A DNA stretch of 5,713 nt, taken from the NCBI GenBank assembly GCA_003647825.1, contig QMNP01000120.1, positions 1 to 5,713 of the forward strand, given 5' to 3'. The stretch comes from Candidatus Cloacimonadota bacterium. GTDB lineage: Bacteria; Cloacimonadota; Cloacimonadia; Cloacimonadales; TCS61. The notes under the pieces are model-generated. The model did no database searches and had not been told where the DNA came from. It saw only the letters and a program-made list of their open reading frames with translations. Every line of letters starts with the position of its first letter. Position 1 is the first letter of the stretch. Position numbers and translations under genes: made by a program. Positions 1 through 5,713 of the stretch are shown here, in pieces.

Positions 1-885
1 ATGAAGTTTATTCGTAATGTTTTCAGCAGAAGATCAGTTCCAGAACCGCATAACTTCTCACAGTTGATTTCTGGACGTGAAAGACTGATTGTATTTCTGC
101 CTGATGATGTTTTAGACAGTTATCAAATTCTTTGTCATTTGGTTGTTTGGAAAGACCTTTTCAAAGAAATGTTGATATTCGTTCCACAATATTCACATAC
201 ATTCTTCAGCAGATTTAATATTGGCAGCAATGTTAAGTATGTTGTTTTTTCATTCGAGAAAGCGCCATTGATAGGAAGTTCAATACTCAATTTCAGTTTA
301 GAAAAAAGCATAGAGAAGTATTTGAAGAACTGCAAAGGATCTACGATTGTAGATTCGTCTAATAAATCTAATCTTCAATTTATTCCATACCCGAAATCAG
401 CTCTGGAGATTTTAGAGAAATTTGCCGGATTCAGTAATCTGCCTTTTCAAGAGACTCACATTTCTTTTGAATTAACTAAAGCTGAACATTTTACCAATAA
501 ACAGAAATATTTTCATAATCGATTTCCTGATTTTGTTTTGAATATCAGCTCTAATGTTTCTTCAAAAAAACTGGATAATTTAATTTCAAATCTTAAACTT
601 TCCTTCTCTGCCAATATATATCTAACTCATAGATCTATAAAGAATTCAAACTTCCCTAACTTGGAAAGTATAGAATTGGAAACTCTGCTCCAGCTTTATC
701 AATATGCTATATCCTGCAATCTGTTTTTAACAACAGACGCTAGTTTGGCTGGATTGTTGCAGAGTCTTAATAAAACATGCTTGCACCTGGGTACAGGTTT
801 TAACTCAGATAATGTGAAATCTGTAAAGATAAATGATTTCGAATTGATGCAGGGAATCGTACCACAATTAATGAAAAAGTTGTAA
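1..885 (+). CDS. Divergent glycosyltransferase family 9 (heptosyltransferase-like) protein
   Basis: The 294-residue protein has the two-lobed outline of GT9 enzymes, which add heptose or related sugars to lipopolysaccharide at the cytoplasmic face of the inner membrane. Residues 27-62 (ERLIVFLPDDVLDS, then a helix and EMLIFVP) resemble the N-terminal Rossmann strand-helix-strand. Residues 227-263 (ETLLQLYQYAISCNLFLTTD, then SLAGLLQSLNK and TCLHLG) resemble the C-terminal region, where typical members read 'adlfit-D-tGp-H-laaalgkp'. Here Asp246 is kept, but the usual G-P-x-H is ASLAG, so the conserved His is absent. The length is slightly below the usual 300-350. There is no signal peptide or membrane segment, fitting a cytosolic enzyme. 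The ATG is the first base of the window, so its ribosome-binding site cannot be seen and an upstream start is possible. It ends in tandem stops (TAA TAG) 12 bases before the TPR gene, suggesting a shared operon. The family call is by eye; activity is uncertain. Confidence 0.6.
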   Translation: MKFIRNVFSRRSVPEPHNFSQLISGRERLIVFLPDDVLDSYQILCHLVVWKDLFKEMLIFVPQYSHTFFSRFNIGSNVKYVVFSFEKAPLIGSSILNFSLEKSIEKYLKNCKGSTIVDSSNKSNLQFIPYPKSALEILEKFAGFSNLPFQETHISFELTKAEHFTNKQKYFHNRFPDFVLNISSNVSSKKLDNLISNLKLSFSANIYLTHRSIKNSNFPNLESIELETLLQLYQYAISCNLFLTTDASLAGLLQSLNKTCLHLGTGFNSDNVKSVKINDFELMQGIVPQLMKKL

Positions 886-897
886 TAGAGGATAAAA

Positions 898-3774
898 ATG
901 CGAAAGTTGGTTTTATCAATATTCTTCGTAATGTTAATCGTTTGTTTATCTGGATCACCTATTGATGATCTGCGTTTTGCAATTGGTTTATACTCTGATG
1001 GAAATTTCAAACTTGCCAGTACAGAATTACAAAGGTTCATTCAAAACAACCCTGAGAGTACTTACTTAAATGATGCCAGGTTTCTGCTGGCAAATTCATT
1101 CTTGTCACTTCAAGAATATCAAAAAGCAGATTCTGAATTTTCAATTTTAAATTCTCCTGATATTAATCCAACAATTCGAGCAGATGTTTTACTGGGAAGT
1201 GCTCAATGTAAATACTTCCTGAAACAGATAGATGAAGCGGAAAAAATATTTAGAAGATTTATTTCAGAGAATTCTAAGCACGAATTAAGCTGGAAAGCGC
1301 AGTATTTTTTAGGTATGATCTTAGCTGGAAGGGATGATCATGAATCAGCCTTGGAATTGTTTGATATGGCTGCTTCTAAGCAGAATGATCCTGATCTTAA
1401 CCTTGCCTTGCTGAAGTCGTTGATTGCCTTGAATCAGCAGGAAAGGGCAGATAAACTTATGGCCGATTTGGATTTGGAAATAAAAGCCAATCAACGATCT
1501 GTAATTACATATAATAATTTTAGTCTCCAAAATGAAAGATGGCAGAAAATATTAGATACACGGATTCCAAATTTAAATACAAATTCGCAATATTTCTCAG
1601 ATTATTATATCTTACGAGGAATTGCTGAATATAATCTGGAAGAATATTCTAAAGCAATTGATGATCTAAATAAGGTGAATCAAGAAAAAAGCCGCTATTA
1701 TACTGCATTAAGTTATTTTGAAAAGGGTGATAAGAAAAGAGCTTCAGAAATTCTTTTAAATCTACAAAATTCGTCAGATGCCGAAATAAAAGCAAACAGC
1801 TATTTTTATTTGGCTAAAATTGAAGAAGATACTCTAAAAGCAAATGAAATGCTGGAGAGGTTTACCGCTGATTTCCCAACTTCTGAATTTACTCCAATTG
1901 CTTATTATCTATTGGGATACAATAAATTCAAATCCAATGAGTATTCTGCTGCATTAAATGATTTCTCGCAGGCAGCTGCTAAAGCTATTGAGCTTAATTC
2001 TCCCGGTTTTACTGCTTCGTTTCAGGAGAAAAATACTTTCCTGATGGGAGAATCTTATTATCTGGATCAGCAGCCTCTTGATGCTTTAACAACTTTTAGA
2101 AATTACATCAAGAGATTCCCCCATGGTGCATTTGCAGATGAAGCAATTTTCAAGATAGGGCTTCTTCAATTTGAAGCAAAAAAACTTACCGAAGCAGCAG
2201 CAGAATTCGGTAAATTAATCAGTGAATTTCCCTTAAGCTCGAAAGTGGGCATGAGTAATTATTATTTAGGAGAAATTGCTTTCCGACAAGAAAAACTGGG
2301 AAAAGCCTTAACATATTTTAATGAAGCGCTGAAAGGTGTTTGTGACGTTGGCTACACCTGGGAGAGAATTGCTCGAATACATTTCCGTAATAAAAATTAT
2401 CACAAATCATTGGAATCATTGGCTAATATTCCTAATGAAAGTAAATACCTTTTCGAAAAATTTCTCTTGGAAGGAAATGCAAATTTTGCAATTCGAAAAC
2501 TTGATAAAGCGTTGCAGGCATTTGAATTTGCGGAAGAATATGCCATAGGTGATGCCGCACAGGAAATAGCACTTTCCCGTAAAGCCTGGACTTTATATCA
2601 AATGAAAAGATTTAAAGAAGCTTCTCAGCTGTACAGCAGGCTTTCCGGCTCCACCAGTTCACCGGAAAATTATCTCATTAAAGCTGCAAATGCAGCGTTT
2701 AGTGCAGAGGACTTTGTGCGGTCTATCGAGGTTTACAAACAATTCTTACAGAATTTTAATGATTCAAAAGATGTCCCTTCGGTTCAGTTGGGAATTGCTG
2801 ATTCTTACTATAATCTGGGAGATTTTGCGTCAGCAGCAGAATATTATCAAAAACTCATCACTCCAGAATCAGAAAGCAAAATGCTTACAAATTCTTTAAA
2901 TGGATTAAGATGGGCGGCGGAACAAGATGAAAAAGTTGATTTTCTGGCTATTGTAGATGAGTTGTTAAAATCATCAAATAATGTGGATTTTCGACTGGAA
3001 TTGCTGGATAGAAAACTGCATTATCAATACTCTAAAACAAACTGGCAGGAATGTATCGCAGTTGCTGATGAAATTAGTAAATTATCACCAGATTATTCTA
3101 AACTTTCAGACGTGAATCTAATAAAAGCTCTTTCTTATGCGGAACTGAATGATTATGAAAATGCGGAGAAGATCTTTCAGCAATTGGGTTCACATAAACC
3201 TTCAGCGGAAGTATTATTCAACTGGGCTTTGATGAAATTAACTCTAAACGATTTTGATGCTGGAATAGAAAAACTTAGATTGGCTTCACAGCTTACAAAG
3301 CGAATGGATGTGTGGACAAAATTACTTGAATTGGAAATTGCTACTGACCATATTTACTTTCAAAATGATCAGGCAAGATTCAAAGAATTTGCTGAAGATG
3401 AATATCTGGAACTTGCAGATATTTATCTTATTCAATGGCAGATTAAAAATAACCGGACTGGATTTGAAGATCGACTAAAAGAACTTGGCAAAAGTAAGAA
3501 TGATCTTATCAAGGCAAATGTTCAATTTCTGAAAGGATACAAGCTATATATTAATGGAGAAATGGACAATGCTGTTCCTGAATTGTTGCGAGTTCGTTAT
3601 CTCTTCCCGGAATTTCAAAGCATTAGAATCCAGGCCGAGAAAATGGCTTTGGATGCTTATCTAAAGTCAGGTCGTATTGATGAAGCTGAACAGCTATTTG
3701 ATACGATCAAAAAAGATCTTTCAGAGCAGGAGATAAACGATTTTAATGCGAAACTGAGTAAGGAGGTGGAATAA
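898..3774 (+). CDS. Large secreted tetratricopeptide-repeat (TPR) protein
   Basis: This is a 958-residue protein. Residues 1-20 (MRKLVLSIFFVMLIVCLSGS) form a signal peptide with a basic start and hydrophobic core, so export to the periplasm is expected. The rest is a chain of TPR/Sel1-like helix pairs with the usual G/A-Y-x-x-G-x-[FY]-x-x-A pattern. Clear units lie near 28-61, 97-125, 135-160, 236-262, 334-362, 378-408, 414-445, 453-480, 487-512, 558-585, 594-620, 630-655, 740-763 and 876-900. Several are of the BamD/YbgF style, with the 'F-x-x-FP-x-S' spacer (for example 321-330 and 404-413). TPR arrays are protein-docking scaffolds, and periplasmic ones often serve outer-membrane assembly or trafficking. 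No enzymatic domain is visible. A Shine-Dalgarno AGAGGA at 887-892 supports this start. The stop overlaps the next gene's ATG by one base, so the partner is probably the outer-membrane barrel that follows. The specific function is unknown. Confidence 0.85.
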   Translation: MRKLVLSIFFVMLIVCLSGSPIDDLRFAIGLYSDGNFKLASTELQRFIQNNPESTYLNDARFLLANSFLSLQEYQKADSEFSILNSPDINPTIRADVLLGSAQCKYFLKQIDEAEKIFRRFISENSKHELSWKAQYFLGMILAGRDDHESALELFDMAASKQNDPDLNLALLKSLIALNQQERADKLMADLDLEIKANQRSVITYNNFSLQNERWQKILDTRIPNLNTNSQYFSDYYILRGIAEYNLEEYSKAIDDLNKVNQEKSRYYTALSYFEKGDKKRASEILLNLQNSSDAEIKANSYFYLAKIEEDTLKANEMLERFTADFPTSEFTPIAYYLLGYNKFKSNEYSAALNDFSQAAAKAIELNSPGFTASFQEKNTFLMGESYYLDQQPLDALTTFRNYIKRFPHGAFADEAIFKIGLLQFEAKKLTEAAAEFGKLISEFPLSSKVGMSNYYLGEIAFRQEKLGKALTYFNEALKGVCDVGYTWERIARIHFRNKNYHKSLESLANIPNESKYLFEKFLLEGNANFAIRKLDKALQAFEFAEEYAIGDAAQEIALSRKAWTLYQMKRFKEASQLYSRLSGSTSSPENYLIKAANAAFSAEDFVRSIEVYKQFLQNFNDSKDVPSVQLGIADSYYNLGDFASAAEYYQKLITPESESKMLTNSLNGLRWAAEQDEKVDFLAIVDELLKSSNNVDFRLELLDRKLHYQYSKTNWQECIAVADEISKLSPDYSKLSDVNLIKALSYAELNDYENAEKIFQQLGSHKPSAEVLFNWALMKLTLNDFDAGIEKLRLASQLTKRMDVWTKLLELEIATDHIYFQNDQARFKEFAEDEYLELADIYLIQWQIKNNRTGFEDRLKELGKSKNDLIKANVQFLKGYKLYINGEMDNAVPELLRVRYLFPEFQSIRIQAEKMALDAYLKSGRIDEAEQLFDTIKKDLSEQEINDFNAKLSKEVE

Positions 3775-3776
3775 TG
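3761..3776 (+). promoter_or_regulatory. Strong ribosome-binding site with TAATG stop-start overlap
   Basis: AGGAGGTG at 3761-3768 is a near-perfect Shine-Dalgarno sequence inside the last codons of the TPR gene, seven bases before the ATG at 3774. The TPR stop (TAA, 3772-3774) and the barrel start (ATG, 3774-3776) share one A. This fixes the start of the barrel gene. It also suggests translational coupling, with terminating ribosomes able to reinitiate at once. Confidence 0.85.
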
Positions 3777-5222
3777 AAACACCTTCTTATAATAATAATT
3801 TTTTCAGTTTCCTGGCAGCTTTTTGCTCAATCTGATCCTGATCTTGATCTGGGAAATGTGATAATTCAAGGTGAATCTTCCAATCTTACCGACAGTGTTT
3901 CTTACCAGAGGGATTTTGCCTTTTACAATACAGTAAATTCAGAGACAGAACTGGGCTTCAAACCGCAATTCCAACCTGCTTCAATTCTCAACCAAATTCC
4001 TGAAACTGGTTCTAAATTAGCTTTTCAAGCTCTGGGTGGGATTTCGTCTACTCGCATAAATGCTGTTTATTCCCAAAATGAAATCTTTAACTTCTCTGCG
4101 GAATATGATTTCCACAACATCGATGAAGATTGGGATCAGCAGAATATTGTTATTAGCTGGCAACCAAAATTTATGGGCTATGAATTTGATTTAACGTACA
4201 ACGATCTTGACCAAAAAGATATTTTATATGAAACAAAGATCACTTCATACAATTTTGGTATTTCATTTCCCGCTTATAAAATTGAAAAAATTATACCTTT
4301 CGATTCAAACATAGATTTGTCATTTAAATATTTAAATACCAAGCAAAACAGTGAAAGTGAAAAGGATTTTAACCTTTCTGCTAATATTGCAGAACAATCT
4401 ACTGATTATAATTCACACGTAAATGCTGAATATCTTAATCATGCTTTCTCCGGTTTTTCCAGTTTTGGTTTGAATGACATTAAGCTTGGGAAACCACAGT
4501 TATGGCTCGGATACGATGACTTTCATTTGTATCCTTCAGTTTCTTTTGATCGATCTTTTAAGATTTCTAAAGGAGTTGAAATTCAGTTAGCCAATCTTCC
4601 ACAAATTTCGAATCTAAATCGAAGAGAAACATATATTAACAGATGCTATCAAATCACTGGTCAAGCAAACACAGAACAAACCTTTAAGAATAAAAAGAAC
4701 TTGCAGAAAAAGAAACAGTTAAATGCTTATGTAGCATTACACAATGTAAATTCGCTGCCATTTACAATTTACTACAATCCACAATTTGTAAGAGATAAGG
4801 AAATGTATTTGTTGGGTCGTGGTGAACCTATCCAGGTTTATAATGATTTATTTATACAAGCTTTTGTAGCAAATGTTTATTGGAAGCTGCATGAATTCGA
4901 ATTTGAAAATTCCATTGAATACATAACTTGTGATAAAAATTTCTATTTCGAACCGAAATTGAAATTGCTCAATTCTATCTACAAGCAATATGGTGCTCTT
5001 GCAAGTAATTTAGAACTAAATTTCTTGGCAGATAGAATTAATATTTCGGGAGACAGAATAGATGATTTCCTACAGGTTAATTTAAATTTAGAATATAAAT
5101 ATAATGATAGTTTCTCAGTTTTCGGATATGCAGAAAATCTATTAGATACTGAATACAGTGAATACTACGTCATTCCCAAAGAAGGAATAAATCTATATAT
5201 TGGATGTCGGTATGGATTTTAA
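3774..5222 (+). CDS. Outer-membrane beta-barrel protein, TonB-receptor-like C-terminus without a standard plug
   Basis: This is a 482-residue protein with a signal peptide, residues 1-18 (MKHLLIIIIFSVSWQLFA, then Gln19). The mature part is rich in alternating hydrophobic/polar strands with aromatic girdle residues and Asn/Asp turns, typical of an outer-membrane barrel. The last stretch (435-482) reads like the final strands of a TonB-dependent receptor: VNLNLEYKYNDSFSVFGYAE, then NLLDTEYSEYY, then INLYIGCRYGF. It ends in Phe, the usual beta-signal for BAM insertion. The N-terminus after cleavage (DPDLDLGNVIIQGES) faintly recalls the receptor start, but strand-like sequence begins by about residue 82. 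A ~130-residue plug therefore cannot fit, and 482 residues is short for a 22-strand receptor. A lysine-rich patch (KNKKNLQKKK, 305-314) probably forms a loop or turn. It is coupled to the preceding TPR gene. Alternatives are a smaller porin-like barrel or an envelope scaffold. The substrate is unknown, and nothing ties this gene itself to cobalamin because the riboswitch lies downstream. Confidence 0.7.
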   Translation: MKHLLIIIIFSVSWQLFAQSDPDLDLGNVIIQGESSNLTDSVSYQRDFAFYNTVNSETELGFKPQFQPASILNQIPETGSKLAFQALGGISSTRINAVYSQNEIFNFSAEYDFHNIDEDWDQQNIVISWQPKFMGYEFDLTYNDLDQKDILYETKITSYNFGISFPAYKIEKIIPFDSNIDLSFKYLNTKQNSESEKDFNLSANIAEQSTDYNSHVNAEYLNHAFSGFSSFGLNDIKLGKPQLWLGYDDFHLYPSVSFDRSFKISKGVEIQLANLPQISNLNRRETYINRCYQITGQANTEQTFKNKKNLQKKKQLNAYVALHNVNSLPFTIYYNPQFVRDKEMYLLGRGEPIQVYNDLFIQAFVANVYWKLHEFEFENSIEYITCDKNFYFEPKLKLLNSIYKQYGALASNLELNFLADRINISGDRIDDFLQVNLNLEYKYNDSFSVFGYAENLLDTEYSEYYVIPKEGINLYIGCRYGF

Positions 5223-5336
5223 TTGTACAGATAAGTTTAAAATCTAGGATGACAAGTTTAATCTAACTTGACACTAGAATGTATAAATAAATTGTTAAAC
5301 AGTATTCAGTTTTAGAGCTGATTATTTATAGAGTGT
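5223..5336 (+). other. Intergenic spacer upstream of the riboswitch; probable promoter region
   Basis: No coding sequence is supported here. The stretch should hold the end of the upstream transcript and the start of the riboswitch transcript, but neither is clear. A TTGACA (5268-5273) matches the -35 consensus, yet the nearest TATAAA (5282-5287) is only 8 bases away, which is too close for a sigma-70 pair. TATTTA at 5323-5328 would place a start just before the P1 strand at 5337, but it lacks a good -35. There is no hairpin followed by a T-run after the barrel gene, so some read-through into the riboswitch leader is possible. Confidence 0.35.
5243..5278 (+). repeat. Imperfect inverted repeat after the barrel gene
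   Basis: CAAGTT (5253-5258) and AACTTG (5265-5270) are perfect inverted copies around a 6-base loop. They are flanked by a second inverted pair, TCTAG (5243-5247) and CTAGA (5274-5278). The 5' part also belongs to a gapped direct repeat: AAGTTTAAAATCTA at 5233-5246 and AAGTTTAATCTA at 5254-5265. With no T-run it is not a standard terminator. It could be an operator, since it overlaps the TTGACA, or a transcript 3'-end structure, or chance in AT-rich DNA. Confidence 0.3.
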
Positions 5337-5497
5337 AGCTTGATGGTGCGAGAGTAAAAGGGAATCCCGTTGAAATCGGGAGCGGTCTCCGCCACTGTAA
5401 GCAGAATTGTTCGCATTAAAATTTGGGTCACTGTACTTTTGTACGGGAAGGCTCAAATATTATTAATCTGCAAGCCAGGAAACCTGCCATTCATGCT
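5337..5497 (+). promoter_or_regulatory. Cobalamin (B12) riboswitch aptamer
   Basis: The hallmark segments of the cobalamin riboswitch are all present in order: GATGGTGC (5342-5349), AAAAGGGAATCCCG (5356-5369), the core AGCGGTCTCCGCCACTGTAA (5381-5400), and the 3' B12 box AAGCCAGGAAACCTGCC (5472-5488). Helices I can trace are: P1, 5337-5346 with 5487-5497 (one mismatch, one bulge); likely P3, TGCGA 5347-5351 with TCGCA 5411-5415; P4, TCCCG 5365-5369 with CGGGA 5377-5381; P5, GCGGT 5382-5386 with ACTGT 5394-5398, closing loop L5 CTCCGCC. A peripheral arm pairs 5421-5429 with 5450-5458 and is capped by GTAC/GTAC at 5433-5444. Such RNAs bind adenosyl- or other cobalamins and usually switch off B12 uptake or synthesis genes. 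The leader runs directly into a lipoprotein gene at 5598. The aptamer class call is firm; which cobalamin form it prefers cannot be read here. Confidence 0.95.
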
Positions 5498-5506
5498 TTG
5501 TTCATA

Positions 5507-5531
5507 CGATTTTCCGGAGTCATGCAAATCG
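5507..5531 (+). promoter_or_regulatory. Riboswitch P13 hairpin with loop complementary to L5
   Basis: CGATTT (5507-5512) pairs with AAATCG (5526-5531), leaving a 13-base loop (5513-5525). The loop carries CGGAG (5515-5519), the exact complement of CTCCG (5387-5391) in loop L5 of the aptamer. In characterised cobalamin riboswitches an L5-L13 kissing contact links ligand binding to the expression platform. The position and complementarity here fit that element. The pairing is seen directly; its role is inferred from the family. Confidence 0.75.
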
Positions 5532-5568
5532 CTGAGCCAGGTATTTATCCTTTTATTTATTTGCTGAC
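5519..5568 (+). promoter_or_regulatory. Candidate anti-sequester helix (riboswitch ON state)
   Basis: GTCA-GCAAAT (5519-5522 and 5524-5529, with U5523 bulged) is complementary to ATTTGCTGAC (5559-5568), giving ten base pairs. Its 5' strand uses bases from loop L13 and the 3' strand of P13. Its 3' strand uses bases of the hairpin that hides the ribosome-binding site. It therefore cannot coexist with P13 or the intact sequestering hairpin, which is what an antisequester should do when cobalamin is absent. The complementarity is visible; the switching role is inferred. Confidence 0.6.
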
Positions 5569-5597
5569 GAGCTGCAAAGAAGAAAAAGGATTTTTTT
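5547..5597 (+). promoter_or_regulatory. SD-sequestering hairpin followed by T-run (riboswitch OFF state)
   Basis: ATCCTTTT (5547-5554) pairs perfectly with AAAAGGAT (5584-5591), burying the AAAAAGGA ribosome-binding site (5583-5590) of the lipoprotein gene. The arm continues through TTT/AAG-type pairs (5556-5558 with 5580-5582) into TTTGC (5560-5564) paired with GCAAA (5574-5578), with a small apical loop. Seven T residues (5591-5597) follow, right up to the ATG. The element can block translation by hiding the Shine-Dalgarno. The T-run means weak intrinsic termination is also possible, but the base of the stem is AT-rich, so I favour translational control. Confidence 0.7.
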
Positions 5598-5713
5598 ATG
5601 TCTGAAAAAGTAGTTGTCCTGTTTTTCATATTGTTGTTACTTATCGGCTGTCAACAGCAGGATAGATCATTCGATCAGGATAGATATATTGTTACTTCTC
5701 CAGAAGTTGCGGA
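5598..5713 (+). CDS. Partial lipoprotein, probable BtuF-type cobalamin ABC transporter substrate-binding protein
   Basis: Only the first 38 codons lie in the window; the gene runs off the 3' edge. MSEKVVVLFFILLLLIGC is a lipoprotein signal peptide with a good lipobox (L-I-G-C, Cys18). The mature protein would be lipid-anchored, followed by a short polar linker (QQQDRSFDQD). Residues 29-38 (RYIVTSPEVA) match the first strand of BtuF/FhuD-family substrate-binding proteins, which commonly begin 'RIVSLSPxxTEI'. These proteins deliver cobalamin or iron-siderophores to an inner-membrane ABC importer. The cobalamin riboswitch just upstream favours B12 as ligand. The ATG is 7 bases after AAAAAGGA (5583-5590), and that site is captured in the riboswitch hairpin, supporting this start. 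Alternatives are another B12-regulated envelope lipoprotein; with so little sequence the family call is moderate. Confidence 0.7.
   Translation, partial: MSEKVVVLFFILLLLIGCQQQDRSFDQDRYIVTSPEVA

Noticed and set aside
898..948. Possible lipobox (L-I-V-C, Cys16) in the TPR protein signal peptide
   Set aside because: The residue before Cys is Val, where Gly/Ala/Ser is needed, and the Cys sits inside the hydrophobic core. An ordinary signal peptide cleaved near residue 20 fits better.
699..1040. Minus-strand open frame of 113 codons across the junction of the first two genes
   Set aside because: It runs antisense to the well-supported end of the GT9-like gene and the signal peptide of the TPR gene. 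Its translation shows no recognisable domain and its position spans a clear operon junction.
2336..2899. Additional plus-strand open frames of about 70 codons inside the TPR gene
   Set aside because: They are out-of-frame readings of a continuous, well-patterned TPR coding region and have no start signals of their own.
5268..5287. TTGACA followed by TATAAA as a sigma-70 promoter
   Set aside because: The spacer is only 8 bases, where about 17 is needed. Each hexamer alone is weak evidence in AT-rich DNA.
5491..5525. Repeated TCATGC (5491-5496 and 5520-5525)
   Set aside because: It is a short direct repeat that does not pair as a hairpin. The second copy is better explained as part of L13 and the antisequester strand.
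5370..5605. Two overlapping small plus-strand open frames in the leader
   Set aside because: They lie on top of the cobalamin riboswitch core and the expression platform. Their codons follow RNA structure, with no convincing ribosome-binding site or protein pattern.

Overview
The window is an AT-rich, densely packed stretch from a Gram-negative (diderm) bacterium. Every gene and signal I can support lies on the + strand. The envelope character comes from three things: a glycosyltransferase-9-like protein, two exported proteins (one a predicted outer-membrane beta-barrel ending in Phe), and the start of a lipoprotein. Strong Shine-Dalgarno sequences such as AGGAGG argue against typical Bacteroidota. 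The mixture of AT-rich genes, a long TPR protein and a TonB-receptor-like barrel would suit a less studied FCB-group lineage such as Cloacimonadota. That placement is an impression from protein style, not a demonstrated assignment.

Layout. 1-885: a divergent GT9 / heptosyltransferase-like protein. After 12 bases comes 898-3774, a 958-residue secreted protein made almost entirely of TPR-type helical repeats. Its stop codon overlaps the start of 3774-5222 by one base (TAATG). That third gene encodes a 482-residue predicted outer-membrane beta-barrel whose C-terminus resembles TonB-dependent receptors but which has no room for a normal plug. The three genes look like one transcription unit, and the TPR and barrel proteins are probably made together and may work together in the periplasm and outer membrane.

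5223-5597 is a non-coding leader. Its first ~115 bases hold a small imperfect inverted repeat and weak promoter-like elements. From about 5337 it is a cobalamin (B12) riboswitch with the hallmark P4/P5 core and the 3' B12 box. Downstream I can trace a P13 hairpin whose loop can kiss L5, a hairpin that buries the ribosome-binding site of the next gene, and a competing 10-bp helix incompatible with both hairpins. Together these give a complete candidate ON/OFF mechanism. The riboswitch precedes a lipoprotein gene starting at 5598 and cut by the window edge. The first 38 residues fit a BtuF-type substrate-binding lipoprotein, so a B12 ABC importer operon probably continues beyond the window.

I see no mobile element, CRISPR array, tRNA or rRNA. 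The most rewarding part for a second look is the riboswitch expression platform. The TPR/barrel pair is the most likely source of undescribed protein biology.
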